In this document: positions 7,345 through 16,077 of the stretch, piece after piece
How the letters are laid out: every line of letters begins with the position of its first letter
How positions within the stretch are numbered: the stretch's first letter is position 1
Assembly: GCA_016124665.1 (NCBI GenBank)
Contig: WGNH01000040.1
Coordinates: 1 to 47,330 of the forward strand
Direction: 5' to 3'
Source: Alphaproteobacteria bacterium
Lineage (GTDB): Bacteria; Pseudomonadota; Alphaproteobacteria; Caulobacterales; Maricaulaceae
Length of the DNA: 47,330 nucleotides
The notes under the pieces: model-generated
Database searches by the model: none
The model's input: only the letters and a program-made list of their open reading frames with translations
Told to the model about the DNA's origin: nothing
Made by a program: the position numbers and the translations under genes

Positions 7345-8895
7345 ATGACACGCGTCCTGATTCTGTCTTCGCATGTTGCCGCCAGCCGTGTGGGCGGGCG
7401 CGTGGCGGTGTCGGCGCTGGAGGCGCGCGGCATCGACACGGTGTTTGTGCCCACCGTGCTTCTGGGCCGTCATCCCGGTCATGGCGCGCCGGGTGGCGGG
7501 GCGGTACCGGCAGACCAGTTCGGCTCGATGCTGGAAGGCGTCGCTGCGCAGGGCCTGTTCGGGCAGTTTGATGCGGTCCTGACCGGCTATTTTGCCAGCG
7601 TGGAGCAGGTGGAGATCGCCGCGGCCGCGATTGAAGAAATCCGCACGGCGTCGCCTCACCCCCTGATCGTCATCGATCCGATCATCGGCGATGGCGGCGC
7701 GCTCTATGTACCGGAAGCGGTTGCCGCCGCGATCCGCGATCTTCTGCTGCCGCTGGCGGATATCATCACGCCCAATACGTTCGAGCTGGGCTGGCTGAGC
7801 CGCGAACCGGTGACAGATTTGCGTTCGGCACGAAATGCGGCTTTGCATCTCGGACGACCGGCACTCATTTCTTCGATACCGGACGGCGATAACTTGGCCG
7901 TGCTTTATGCAGACGATGGCGAGAACTGGATTCGCAAACATAAAACAGTCGAAGACGTGCCGAATGGTACAGGGGACTTGCTGGCAGCAGAATTTTTGGC
8001 GTCCCGACTTGTTCAAGACTCAAATGAAGCTGCGCTGAACCGCGCCATCCGCCGGACATTAGATACGATACTGAAAACGAAGGGGTGGAGCCTCGGCGAA
8101 CTTGCAGACCTTCAGGGACGCCTCAATGGATTGCACCCGAATGTGCAAATTGAAGGTGGAGAACTGGCGCGGCGAGGCGTTGGTCAGGGGCCACGCTGGG
8201 TGCTCGGCCTGGATGGCTGCAAGGCCGGGTGGGTCGGTGTGTGGTATGACATTCACGGTCATGCGTCGCCGCGTCATCAACTGTTTTCCAGCTTGTCAGA
8301 AATCGCCGATGCAGGGATCAACCCAGTGATTATCGCCATCGACATGCCGATTGGTTTTCCGGAACGCGGTGAACGTGGCGGCCGGATCTGCGAGCGTGAA
8401 GCCCGCGCTTTGCTCGGGCGCAAATCGTCTTCCGTCTTTTCGTCGCCCAGCCGCAAAGCCCTTGCCGCCAGTTCATATGAGGATGCCTGCAAACTGAACA
8501 GTCTTGAAGGCGGCCCGAGGCTCTCAAAACAAAGCTATATGCTCTTTCCGAAAATGCGCGAGGTCGATGCTTTCAAGAAGTCAAAAACGGGCTCAATTGT
8601 TTATGAAACCCACCCTGAGGTCGCGCTGGCCGTTCTGGCATGGGATTCGAATATCGAGAGTAAGAAAACCGCTGAAGGTCGCACAGCCCGTCTGACAGTT
8701 TTGCGAAAGCTCGGCTTTCCGATTGGCGGTCTCGATCCGCATACCTATCCAAAATCGAAAGTCGCCCCGGATGACCTTGTCGACGCAGCGATATGTGCCG
8801 TGGTCGCTCAGCGTATCGCGAATGGCCGGCACATCACCCTGCCTGAAAACCCTCCTCTGGATACCGACGGTATCGAAATGGCGATCCATGCTTGA
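7345..8895 (+). CDS. Fusion protein: PdxY-type pyridoxal kinase + DUF429 domain
   Basis: 516-residue single open frame with two domains. Residues 1 to about 280 are a ribokinase-fold pyridoxal kinase (PLP salvage): LILSSHVAASRVGGR, IDPIIGDGGALYVPE, ITPNTFELGWLS and the catalytic-Asp motif VPNGTGDLLAAEF (Asp211). Residues about 284-516 are a DUF429 domain with an RNase-H-like layout: LGLDGCKAGWVGVW (Asp290), IAIDMPIGFPERGERGGR, YETHPEVAL and APDDLVDAAICAVVA. DUF429 proteins are normally separate and of unknown function. GC drops abruptly near 7811, inside the kinase domain (hand counts 41/60 and 40/60 before it, 32/60 and 29/60 after). A joint role cannot be assigned. Confidence 0.9.
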   Translation: MTRVLILSSHVAASRVGGRVAVSALEARGIDTVFVPTVLLGRHPGHGAPGGGAVPADQFGSMLEGVAAQGLFGQFDAVLTGYFASVEQVEIAAAAIEEIRTASPHPLIVIDPIIGDGGALYVPEAVAAAIRDLLLPLADIITPNTFELGWLSREPVTDLRSARNAALHLGRPALISSIPDGDNLAVLYADDGENWIRKHKTVEDVPNGTGDLLAAEFLASRLVQDSNEAALNRAIRRTLDTILKTKGWSLGELADLQGRLNGLHPNVQIEGGELARRGVGQGPRWVLGLDGCKAGWVGVWYDIHGHASPRHQLFSSLSEIADAGINPVIIAIDMPIGFPERGERGGRICEREARALLGRKSSSVFSSPSRKALAASSYEDACKLNSLEGGPRLSKQSYMLFPKMREVDAFKKSKTGSIVYETHPEVALAVLAWDSNIESKKTAEGRTARLTVLRKLGFPIGGLDPHTYPKSKVAPDDLVDAAICAVVAQRIANGRHITLPENPPLDTDGIEMAIHA

Positions 8896-8926
8896 TTGCC
8901 TTTGCACAAACGACTAGCTCCACGCC

Positions 8927-10060
8927 ATGACCGACACACCCGATATCAGTGGCTATACGGCGCCCGGCCTTGAACCCGTCCGCGAGGTCTTTGCCTCGCT
9001 GTGGGAGGGCGCGGATGAAATCGGCGCGGCCTTTGCCATCGAGATGGATGGCAAGCCGCTTGTCGATCTCTGGGGCGGATGGACCAGTAAAAAGCACGAG
9101 GCCGAATGGGCCAGGGAGACGATTGTGCCGGTCTTCTCGACCGGCAAGGCGATCACCGCTCTCGTTATGGGCTGGCTGAAGGATCAGGGTCATTTTGCCT
9201 TCCACGACCGCGTCGCCGATCACTGGCCGGCTTTCGCGCAGGCGGGCAAGGGCGAGATCACCATTGCGCAAGCGCTCTCGCATCAGGCGGGCCTGCCGGG
9301 ACTCATCGAACCGATGGAGGCCAGCGACTGGTTTGACCGCGATTTTATCGAGGCGCGCATTGCCGCCCAGGCTCCGCTCTGGCCACCGGGGCAAGGCTCC
9401 GGCTACAGCCCGCTCGTCTATGGCTTCATCGCCGATGCCATTGCCCGGCGCACCGATGGCCGCTCGATTGGCGATATCCTGAAAGACGAGATCGCCGGCC
9501 CGCGCGGCATTGATTTTTTCATCGGCACGCCGGAAAGCGAGCATAAGCGCACGGCCGAGCACCGCCTGCCTCCCAAAGCACCCGATCTCGGCGAGATCAA
9601 TGACAGCACAAAGCTCGCCTTCCTCAAGCCCTGGTCCAGCCCCGGCCGCCGCGGTGCCGTCGAATGGCGCAAGGCCGAATTTCCGGCCGCCAATGGTCAC
9701 GGAAATGCCCGGTCCATCGCCACGCTGATGGGGCTTTATGCGAATGAGGGCCGGCTGGGCGATGACCAGATCGTCTCGCCTGAGACAATCGCCGAACTCA
9801 TGGCCGAACAGGTGCGCGGGCCCGACCGGGTTCTGCCCTTTGAGCTGTCACTGGGCATGGGCGTGATGCGCAATACGACCAATGGATTTTACGGGCCGGA
9901 GACTGCCAGTATCGGTCATTACGGCATGGGCGGGTCGTGCGGTTTTGCCGATCCGGTGCGCCATCTCTCCGGCAGCTATACGCCCTGCCAGCTCAGCTTC
10001 CACCTCGCCGGCGATCCGCGCGCCGTGAAGCTGATCAATGCGGTGTATGGGTGTTTGTAG
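8927..10060 (+). CDS. Serine hydrolase, beta-lactamase/EstB esterase family
   Basis: 377-residue protein of the class C beta-lactamase/penicillin-binding fold (EstB-like esterase). The nucleophile motif is S-x-x-K in PVFSTGKAITALV. The tyrosine motif is in GSGYSPLVYGF, with YSP in place of the lactamase YxN. The third motif is HYGMGGSCGFADP near the C-terminus. Two conserved blocks, DLWGGWTSKKHEAEW and LSHQAGLPGL, are typical of this esterase group. No signal peptide, so it is cytoplasmic and unlikely to be a resistance enzyme. The natural ester is unknown. Confidence 0.88.
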   Translation: MTDTPDISGYTAPGLEPVREVFASLWEGADEIGAAFAIEMDGKPLVDLWGGWTSKKHEAEWARETIVPVFSTGKAITALVMGWLKDQGHFAFHDRVADHWPAFAQAGKGEITIAQALSHQAGLPGLIEPMEASDWFDRDFIEARIAAQAPLWPPGQGSGYSPLVYGFIADAIARRTDGRSIGDILKDEIAGPRGIDFFIGTPESEHKRTAEHRLPPKAPDLGEINDSTKLAFLKPWSSPGRRGAVEWRKAEFPAANGHGNARSIATLMGLYANEGRLGDDQIVSPETIAELMAEQVRGPDRVLPFELSLGMGVMRNTTNGFYGPETASIGHYGMGGSCGFADPVRHLSGSYTPCQLSFHLAGDPRAVKLINAVYGCL

Positions 10061-10070
10061 GCATCTGCGT

Positions 10071-10190
10071 GCTTCGAGATGTTGTTTTCCTCCCCCGTTT
10101 ACGGGGGAGGTGGCAGCGAAGCTGACGGAGGGGGCCAGCCCCCCCCGTCCCTTCGGGGCACCCCCCCCGCAAGCAGGGGGAGAAAGAGGT
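10071..10190. repeat. Dispersed palindromic repeat cluster
   Basis: The 258-bp gap between convergent hydrolase genes holds CTCCCCCGTTTACGGGGGAG, then GGCAGCGAAGCTGACGGAGG and CCCCCCGCAAGCAGGGGG. The last hairpin is the same as at the left window edge. This CCCCCG-hairpin plus GGCAGCGAAGCTGACGGAGG combination is a recurrent type of intergenic repeat in alphaproteobacteria. No coding potential was seen in 10061-10318. Confidence 0.7.
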
Positions 10191-10318
10191 TATACGCGAG
10201 CATGATGTGGCGTTTCCCTCCGACTTGATCGGAGGGTCTCAGGAGATCATCCGGTCCCCCGCCGATGCGAGGGCAGGCAAGCCGAATGAAGACGCAATTT
10301 CTTGGCCTGGCTCCACCT

Positions 10319-11275
10319 TCACCCAAACCGCCGGACCACCCATTCCTCGATGAAGGCGGCGAGCTCATCCGGTTTTTCCCACATCGTCCAGTGACCACAG
10401 CCTTCCAGAACATGGGATTCGAGATCCGAACACAGGGCCGGCATCCATTGCATCAGCATGGGCGGCAGCATGAAATCGGCATCCGCCGCGATCATCAGGC
10501 AGGGCAGGGAGAGCCGGTGATCGACCCCGCCCATGCGCTCCCAGTTGCGGTCAAAATTGCGATAGACATGGGTGGGCGTGACCGCCCCGGTTTTCGCATA
10601 GGCTTTTGCATAGACGCTGCGATCGGCGGCCGGCACGACCAGTTCCGTTTCCGGGCGGCCGGGGTGTTTCTTGAAATTCCGGATGATGTGGGTGACGCCG
10701 GGAAAAAGCCTGTCCAGCATCTCCGCTGGCGGCGGGGCGGCGAAGATATAGTTGAAAAAGGCGTCTTCCCTGCCTTCAAACGCTTCGCGGACCGTCTCCG
10801 GGTCCTGGAAGCGGAGAATGTAATGATCCTCTCCTCCCATCATTCTGAAGGCCTCCGAAGGCGGGGTGGAGGGGCGCGGCAGGTGTGGGGTGTTGACGCC
10901 GATCGCGCCGAGAAAGCGGTCCGGCACGAGGCAGGCGGCCTGCCACATAATGATGCCGCCCCAGTCATGGCCGCACCACACCGCCTTTTCGATCCCCAGC
11001 GTGTCGAGCAGGCCGGTCAGGTCTGCGGTCATCTCGTCAATGCCGTAAAGATCCGGGTCCTCCGGCGCATCAGAGGCGCCGAAACCCTTGAGGTCGGGCG
11101 CGATCACCCGGAAACCGGCGCTCACCAGATGTTCCCAGACCGGTTTCCAGGAATAGCCCAGCTCCGGCCAGCCATGGATCAGGAGGAGGGGCAGGCCGTC
11201 CTCCGGCCCGCCGATATGGACGGACAATTGGATATCATGGCTTCTGACACGGACCGGATCGAGAAAAGAGGTCAT
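10319..11275 (-). CDS. Alpha/beta hydrolase, epoxide hydrolase-like
   Basis: 318-residue soluble alpha/beta hydrolase. The oxyanion motif is HGWPELGYSW. The nucleophile elbow GHDWGGIIMW has Asp as nucleophile, as in epoxide hydrolases and haloalkane dehalogenases. The catalytic His is in LEGCGHWTMWEKPDEL near the C-terminus. HGWPE plus two plausible lid tyrosines favours an epoxide hydrolase that opens epoxides to diols through an alkyl-enzyme ester. Its start overlaps the rarD stop (ATGA), so the two form an operon. The substrate is unknown. Confidence 0.88.
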   Translation of the reverse strand: MTSFLDPVRVRSHDIQLSVHIGGPEDGLPLLLIHGWPELGYSWKPVWEHLVSAGFRVIAPDLKGFGASDAPEDPDLYGIDEMTADLTGLLDTLGIEKAVWCGHDWGGIIMWQAACLVPDRFLGAIGVNTPHLPRPSTPPSEAFRMMGGEDHYILRFQDPETVREAFEGREDAFFNYIFAAPPPAEMLDRLFPGVTHIIRNFKKHPGRPETELVVPAADRSVYAKAYAKTGAVTPTHVYRNFDRNWERMGGVDHRLSLPCLMIAADADFMLPPMLMQWMPALCSDLESHVLEGCGHWTMWEKPDELAAFIEEWVVRRFG

Positions 11276-12162
11276 GAGGGCATTACCTTTCGTCGGCGCA
11301 GCATGGAGACGGTGAAACAGCCCAGCCCTGCCCAGATGAAGGCGAAGGTCAGCGCATGTGCCGCCGTGAACGGCTCACCATAGGCGACGGCGACGGCAAA
11401 TTGCAGGCTCGGCGCGATAAATTGCAACAGGCCGACGGTTGCAAAGTGCAGCCCGCGCGCGCCGATGATGAAGAGGAGGAGCGGGGCGACCGTCATCGGC
11501 CCGGCCATGATCAAAAGGAAGGCCTGCAGCCACCCGTCGGTGAAATGCCCCGCCGGCGAGGTCTCGATGAAGGTCAGGACGATCAGCGAGGGCAGGAAGA
11601 TGACCAGTGTCTCGATGAAGAGGCCGACCCGCCCGTCCACGGCAATCGTCTTGCGGATATAGGCATAGACGGTGAAGGAGCCGGCCAGCGCCAGCGCGAT
11701 CAGCGGCAGGCTGCCAACGGCGATGATCTGGTTGATGACGCCGATAGCGGCCAGCAGGATGGCGGCGGCGCGCCACCAGCCGAAGCTTTCGCGGAAGACG
11801 AGGATGCCGACGGCGACATTCATCAACGGGTTGATGTAATAGCCGAGCGAGACTTCCAGCACGCGGTCGACCTGGACCGCATAGATGAAGAGCCACCAGT
11901 TGGCGGCGATCAGGAGGCCGGAAAAGACCAGCAGGCCCAGCGTTTTCGGCCGGGTCAGGACCGAAATCACCGTCCCCCAGCTGCGCGCCAGCCAGATGAC
12001 CAGCGCCAGGGTCGGCACCGACCAGACGGCACGGTGGAGCACGATCTCCGCCGCCCCGGCAAAGCCGAGCAGCTTGTAGAAAACCGGCGACAGCCCCCAG
12101 ATCGTATAGGAGGCGATGGCGGCAGAGGCGGCGCGGACGGTCGAAGTCTCGGAATCAGGCAT
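11272..12162 (-). CDS. rarD: RarD-type EamA family transporter
   Basis: 296-residue inner-membrane protein with about ten hydrophobic segments in two EamA repeats (DMT superfamily). The start region TIWGLSPVFYKLLG and AAEIVLHRAVWSVP are typical of RarD. It also has YYINPLMNVAVGILVFRE and LLQFIAPSLQFAVAVA, the conserved loop and repeat-2 signatures. RarD members are metabolite exporters of undefined substrate. It is translationally coupled to the downstream epoxide hydrolase-like gene. The 5' side faces a 269-bp divergent promoter region. Confidence 0.9.
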   Translation of the reverse strand: MPDSETSTVRAASAAIASYTIWGLSPVFYKLLGFAGAAEIVLHRAVWSVPTLALVIWLARSWGTVISVLTRPKTLGLLVFSGLLIAANWWLFIYAVQVDRVLEVSLGYYINPLMNVAVGILVFRESFGWWRAAAILLAAIGVINQIIAVGSLPLIALALAGSFTVYAYIRKTIAVDGRVGLFIETLVIFLPSLIVLTFIETSPAGHFTDGWLQAFLLIMAGPMTVAPLLLFIIGARGLHFATVGLLQFIAPSLQFAVAVAYGEPFTAAHALTFAFIWAGLGCFTVSMLRRRKVMPS

Positions 12163-12431
12163 GTACAGCCTCCGGTCAGGAGAGGCTGTTTAGGCGGCCC
12201 GGCCCGATCCGGCGACCCGGAAATTGCGGTCAGGGGATCACATTTCTGCGCGCCCTGTTTCAGGGACGGCGGCACCTCGTCAACCCGGTGCTGCCCCGGC
12301 CTGTCAATGATATGTCCGGCCCGCCGGAGGTGTCTTCCGGCCGCTTGCCGAGGACGCTTAACGCCAAAAAAGGCTTTGATTAAACGGCCTTGTTCTGATC
12401 GTGTATGCCGGTCAGCCCGGAAGCCCTGCCC
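12163..12431. promoter_or_regulatory. Divergent promoter region, rarD / SLC13 permease
   Basis: Non-coding 269 bp between two divergent genes. Only short palindromes are visible, such as GCCAAAAAAGGC at 12363-12374. Two TTAA words at 12358 and 12380 are 18 bp apart, so they do not make a CtrA box. GGAAG at 12419-12423 is the likely RBS for the permease ATG at 12432. No other element was recognised. Confidence 0.4.
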
Positions 12432-14300
12432 ATGACCCTCCCCCAGATACTTGTCTTCGCGATCCTCGCCGCCACGATGGGTCTGTTCCTCTGGGACCGG
12501 GTCCGGCATGACATTGTGGCGCTTGCCGCATTGATGGCTTGCGTGGTGGCCGGGCTGGTGCCGTCGGCCGAGGCCTTTTCCGGCTTTGGCCATCCGGCGG
12601 TGATTACGGTGGCCAGCGTGCTGGTCCTGAGCCAGGGATTGCACAATACCGGCGCCGTCGACTGGCTGGCGCGCACCGTGCTGCCCAGCAATGCCGGGCT
12701 TCTGGTCAGCATGGGCGCGCTGATCGGGCTGGGCGCGCTGTTGTCGGGCTTCATGAACAATGTTGGCGCCATGGCGCTCCTGATGCCGGTCGCCCTGCAG
12801 GTTTCCAAGCGGCTGGACATGACGCCCGGACAGGTGCTGATGCCGCTGGCCTTCGGCACCATTCTGGGCGGCATGACGACGCTGATCGGCACACCGCCCA
12901 ACCTGATCGTCTCGGGCTTCCGGGCCGAAGCCGGTCTGGGACATTTCGGCATGTTCGATTTCGCGCCCGTCGGGGTGGCGGTGGCCCTGGCCGGAGTGGT
13001 CTTCATCGTGCTGGCCGGATGGCGGCTGGTACCCGCGCGCAAGACGACCGGGGCAGAGGGTTTTGACACCGGCACCTATCTGACCGAAGTGCGCGTGCCG
13101 GAGGACAGCAAGGCGGTCGGCCAGACCCTGCGCGCCTTTGAGCGCGGCATCGAGGACAGTGAAGCGCAAATCGTCGGACTGGTCCGCAATGAGGTGCGGA
13201 TGACCGCGCCCCATGGCGGACGGCATATCCTTGCGGACGATATTCTGGTGCTGGAGGCCGATGTCGAAACGCTGGCCAAGGCCTTGTCGGTCTACGGTAT
13301 CCGGCTGGAAGAGGAGGGATCATCCTCGCAAGACAGCGAAACAGATGCGGAGACGGCCGCGAAATCCGGCAGATCCGTAGATGACACCGTAAAAGCCGAG
13401 GCGGCGAAAGACGACGACGAGGAGGACGATGCGAAGCGCGACGAGGATATCGTGCTGCGCGAACTGGCCGTCCTGCCCGGGTCTACCATCGTCGGCCGTT
13501 CGGCCACCGATTTGCGTCTGCGCACGCGCTACGGATTGAACCTGCTGGCGGTTTCCCGCGAGGACCACCCGCCAAAAGCACGGCTGCGGACGCTGAAGCT
13601 GAAATCGGGCGATCTGTTATTGATGCAGGGTCCGGCCGAGGTTATGACGGACTTCATCAATGACACCGGCTGTGTGCCGCTGGGCGAGCGCGAATTGCGT
13701 ATCCCCGACAAGCGCATGGCGATCATCGCCGGCGCGATCATGCTGGGATCGGTGGGCATCGTCACGGCTGGCGTGCTGCCGGCCGCGGCCGCCTTTGTTC
13801 TGGGGGTGATTGCGTCGATGCTCCTGCGCACGGTTCCGCCGCGGCAGGTCTATACCACGATTGACTGGCCGGTGATCGTGCTTCTGGCAGCCCTGATCCC
13901 GGTTGCGGGCGCAATGCAGGTCACCGGTGCCGCCGACGTGCTGGCGCGGTTTCTGGTGGAGACGGTCGCGCAGGGCAATGCCATTGCCGCGCTGGCGGTT
14001 GTGCTGGTGACCACCATGTTCCTGTCGGACGTGATGAACAATGCCGCCACCGCCGCCGTGCTCTGCCCCATCGCCCTTGGTATTGCCGGCACGTTGGGGG
14101 TCAATCCGGACACTTTCCTGATGGCCGTGGCCATCGGGGCCTCTTGCGCCTTCCTGACCCCTATCGGTCACCAGAACAATACACTGATCCTCGGCCCCGG
14201 CGGGTTCCGTTTCGGCGATTACTGGCGGCTGGGCCTGCCGGTCGAGGTGCTGGTGGTCGCGGTCAGCATCCCGATGCTGCTGATCGTCTGGCCCCTGTGA
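12432..14300 (+). CDS. SLC13/DASS-family permease with two RCK_C (TrkA-C) domains
   Basis: 622-residue membrane transporter of the divalent anion:Na+ symporter type. An N-terminal half of about six membrane segments contains LLSGFMNNVGAMALLMPV and TLIGTPPNLIVSGF, the SNT-like signature of the family. Two cytoplasmic RCK_C domains follow (about residues 205-285 and 335-420), joined by a highly charged Ser/Glu/Asp/Lys linker of about 50 residues. The C-terminal half has the repeat signature FLSDVMNNAATAAVLCPI and FLTPIGHQNNTLILGP. Substrates in the family include sulfate, citrate and dicarboxylates; which one applies here is not clear. ATG 12432 is chosen over 12405 because of the GGAAG RBS. 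Confidence 0.9.
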   Translation: MTLPQILVFAILAATMGLFLWDRVRHDIVALAALMACVVAGLVPSAEAFSGFGHPAVITVASVLVLSQGLHNTGAVDWLARTVLPSNAGLLVSMGALIGLGALLSGFMNNVGAMALLMPVALQVSKRLDMTPGQVLMPLAFGTILGGMTTLIGTPPNLIVSGFRAEAGLGHFGMFDFAPVGVAVALAGVVFIVLAGWRLVPARKTTGAEGFDTGTYLTEVRVPEDSKAVGQTLRAFERGIEDSEAQIVGLVRNEVRMTAPHGGRHILADDILVLEADVETLAKALSVYGIRLEEEGSSSQDSETDAETAAKSGRSVDDTVKAEAAKDDDEEDDAKRDEDIVLRELAVLPGSTIVGRSATDLRLRTRYGLNLLAVSREDHPPKARLRTLKLKSGDLLLMQGPAEVMTDFINDTGCVPLGERELRIPDKRMAIIAGAIMLGSVGIVTAGVLPAAAAFVLGVIASMLLRTVPPRQVYTTIDWPVIVLLAALIPVAGAMQVTGAADVLARFLVETVAQGNAIAALAVVLVTTMFLSDVMNNAATAAVLCPIALGIAGTLGVNPDTFLMAVAIGASCAFLTPIGHQNNTLILGPGGFRFGDYWRLGLPVEVLVVAVSIPMLLIVWPL

Positions 14301-14303
14301 GCT

Positions 14304-15317
14304 TCAGATCAGGCCGCGATTATTGAGCGCTTCGGCGATCTGCACGGCATTGAGGGCTGCACCCTTGCGCAGATTGTCGGCCACCACCCACAGGGCGAGG
14401 CCATGCTCGACGCTGGGGTCCTCGCGCACGCGGGAGACGAAGACGGCAAATTCGCCGACGCTTTCCACCGGCGTGACATAGCCATCATCCTCACGGCTGT
14501 CGATCAGCATCAGGCCCGGGGATTCGCGCAACAGATCGCGTGCTTCCTTGGCGCTGATGGCTTTGCCGAATTCGGCATGCACGGACAGGCCATGGCCGAC
14601 AAAGACCGGAACCCGCACGCAGGTCGCCACCACGCGGATCGCCGGGTCGAGCATCTTGTGCGTCTCGTCGACCATTTTCTGCTCTTCGGCCGTCACGCCG
14701 CCTTTCAGCAGATCGCCAATGCGCGGGATGACGTTGAAGGCGATCTGCTTGGTGAATTCATGCTTTTCCACCGGATCATTGACGAAAATGCCGCGCGTCT
14801 GCCGCCAGAGTTCATCCATGGCCGCATGGCCCGCACCGGAGACCGACTGATAGGTCGAGACCGAGATCCGGCTGATGCCGGCCCGATCGTGCAGTGGTTT
14901 CAGGGCCACGACGAGCTGGATGGTCGAGCAGTTCGGATTGGCGACGATGCGCCGTGTCTTCGCGCCGTCGAGCGCCTCGGGATTCACTTCCGGCACGACC
15001 AGCGGCACGTCGTCATCCATGCGGAAGGCCGAGGAATTGTCGACCAGCATCGCCCCGGCCGCGGTGATTTTCGGCGCATATTCGCGCGCGACATCCGCCC
15101 CCGCCGACATCAGCACCAGATCGACCTTGGAGAAATCGAAGGTGGCGGCGTCCTTCACCTTCAGGTCGCGGTCGCCATAGGAGACTTCCACGCCCATGGA
15201 TTTGCGCGAGGCCAGGGCGTAAATCTCGTCGGCCGGGAAGAGGCGCTCTTCCAGAATGGTCAGCATTTCCTTGCCGACCGCGCCCGTGGCACCGAGAACC
15301 GCAACTTTCAAACCCAT
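14304..15317 (-). CDS. asd: Aspartate-semialdehyde dehydrogenase
   Basis: 337-residue NADPH enzyme that reduces aspartyl phosphate to aspartate semialdehyde, feeding Lys/DAP, Met and Thr synthesis. N-terminal Rossmann motif VAVLGATGAVGKEML; catalytic Cys in VANPNCSTIQLVV; conserved SGAGHAAMDEL; His in GLSVHAEFGKAIS. The start MGLKVAVLG at 15317 has AAGG 9 nt upstream; longer starts add non-conserved residues. It is convergent with the permease, with only 3 bp between the stops. Confidence 0.96.
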   Translation of the reverse strand: MGLKVAVLGATGAVGKEMLTILEERLFPADEIYALASRKSMGVEVSYGDRDLKVKDAATFDFSKVDLVLMSAGADVAREYAPKITAAGAMLVDNSSAFRMDDDVPLVVPEVNPEALDGAKTRRIVANPNCSTIQLVVALKPLHDRAGISRISVSTYQSVSGAGHAAMDELWRQTRGIFVNDPVEKHEFTKQIAFNVIPRIGDLLKGGVTAEEQKMVDETHKMLDPAIRVVATCVRVPVFVGHGLSVHAEFGKAISAKEARDLLRESPGLMLIDSREDDGYVTPVESVGEFAVFVSRVREDPSVEHGLALWVVADNLRKGAALNAVQIAEALNNRGLI

Positions 15318-15416
15318 AATGGCCATCCTTGTCTTTGAACATGTGATGCGGGGCATATACCCTTTGCCGGCGTTTAGGGAGAGGCGATGTGAAGATGAAG
15401 CGGTGCGGCGGCAGCC

Positions 15417-15770
15417 TCACCGCGAAGACGGCGGCTCCGCCTCGTCCTCGTCCTGAGGCACGGGCCGCGACGCGCGCCACAGCGCCCAGGCGGCATAGAT
15501 CACAATCACGAGGATGAGCGCCCATTCCAGCACCGAACCGCCGAGCAGGACCGGACGGGTGATGGCATCCAGACTGGCAAAATTCTGCATCCAGCCGGCC
15601 TCCATCCGCTCGGAATCAAAGCCGATAAAGACGGCAATCCCGATCAGAACCGCCGCCACCAGCCCGGCCAGCCGCATCATGGCGGCCGGATTGATCAGAT
15701 CGCGCGACTGTTTCGCCTTGCGTTCCCGCGCCCTGTAGGTGCGGTCGAGGAAATCCCTGCGGCGGTTCAT
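15417..15770 (-). CDS. Small two-helix membrane protein, unknown
   Basis: 117 residues. A basic N-terminal cytoplasmic-type segment (RRRDFLDRTYRARERKAKQ) is followed by two hydrophobic helices (about residues 32-50 and 75-95) and an acidic C-terminus (DEDEAEPPSSR). RBS GGAGGG lies 4 nt before the ATG. No family was recognised. It lies upstream of asd on the same strand with a 99-bp gap, so a shared transcript is possible. Confidence 0.7.
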   Translation of the reverse strand: MNRRRDFLDRTYRARERKAKQSRDLINPAAMMRLAGLVAAVLIGIAVFIGFDSERMEAGWMQNFASLDAITRPVLLGGSVLEWALILVIVIYAAWALWRASRPVPQDEDEAEPPSSR

Positions 15771-16077
15771 TTGCCCTCCATCCGGTTCAAAACACAGGAC
15801 TGGCGGGTCCTGTAAAGTCGCGGGTCAATGCCGGTTTGAGACCTCACAAAGACTTTGATTGCGTTGTCACACATTTTCAGGCATAAGCCGCCTTGCACGG
15901 GCGGCCTTGTTTTTAGGCCCGGCGGAAACACAGACTGTCCTATTTGCTTTCCTGAGTCATCAGGCACTTAAGACTTCAGACTTTCCCCGATACAGCATGT
16001 CCGTCGCCCCGCCGGGACGCCGGCTGGGCTATGATTGCTAATGTGGTGGACGCACCGCTCGAGGAAGGTCCTCTATT
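15771..16077. promoter_or_regulatory. Long non-coding leader upstream of the cold-shock gene
   Basis: 307 bp without a credible gene. At 15887-15905 GCCGCC, loop, GGCGGC is followed by CTTGTTTTT, a terminator-like hairpin on the + strand where no upstream + gene exists. It could end a small RNA or act as an attenuator in a cold-shock 5' UTR. RBS GAGGAAGG sits just before the csp ATG. Confidence 0.45.

Noticed and set aside
8927-10060. Antibiotic-resistance beta-lactamase
   Set aside because: No signal peptide and an altered second motif; fits an EstB-type esterase better.
12358-12383. Possible CtrA box (two TTAA words)
   Set aside because: The spacing is 18 bp; the consensus needs 7.
15767-15967. 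66-codon minus-strand frame upstream of the small membrane protein
   Set aside because: No RBS or family features; it overlaps the neighbour's RBS/start region, and the longer region looks like a leader.
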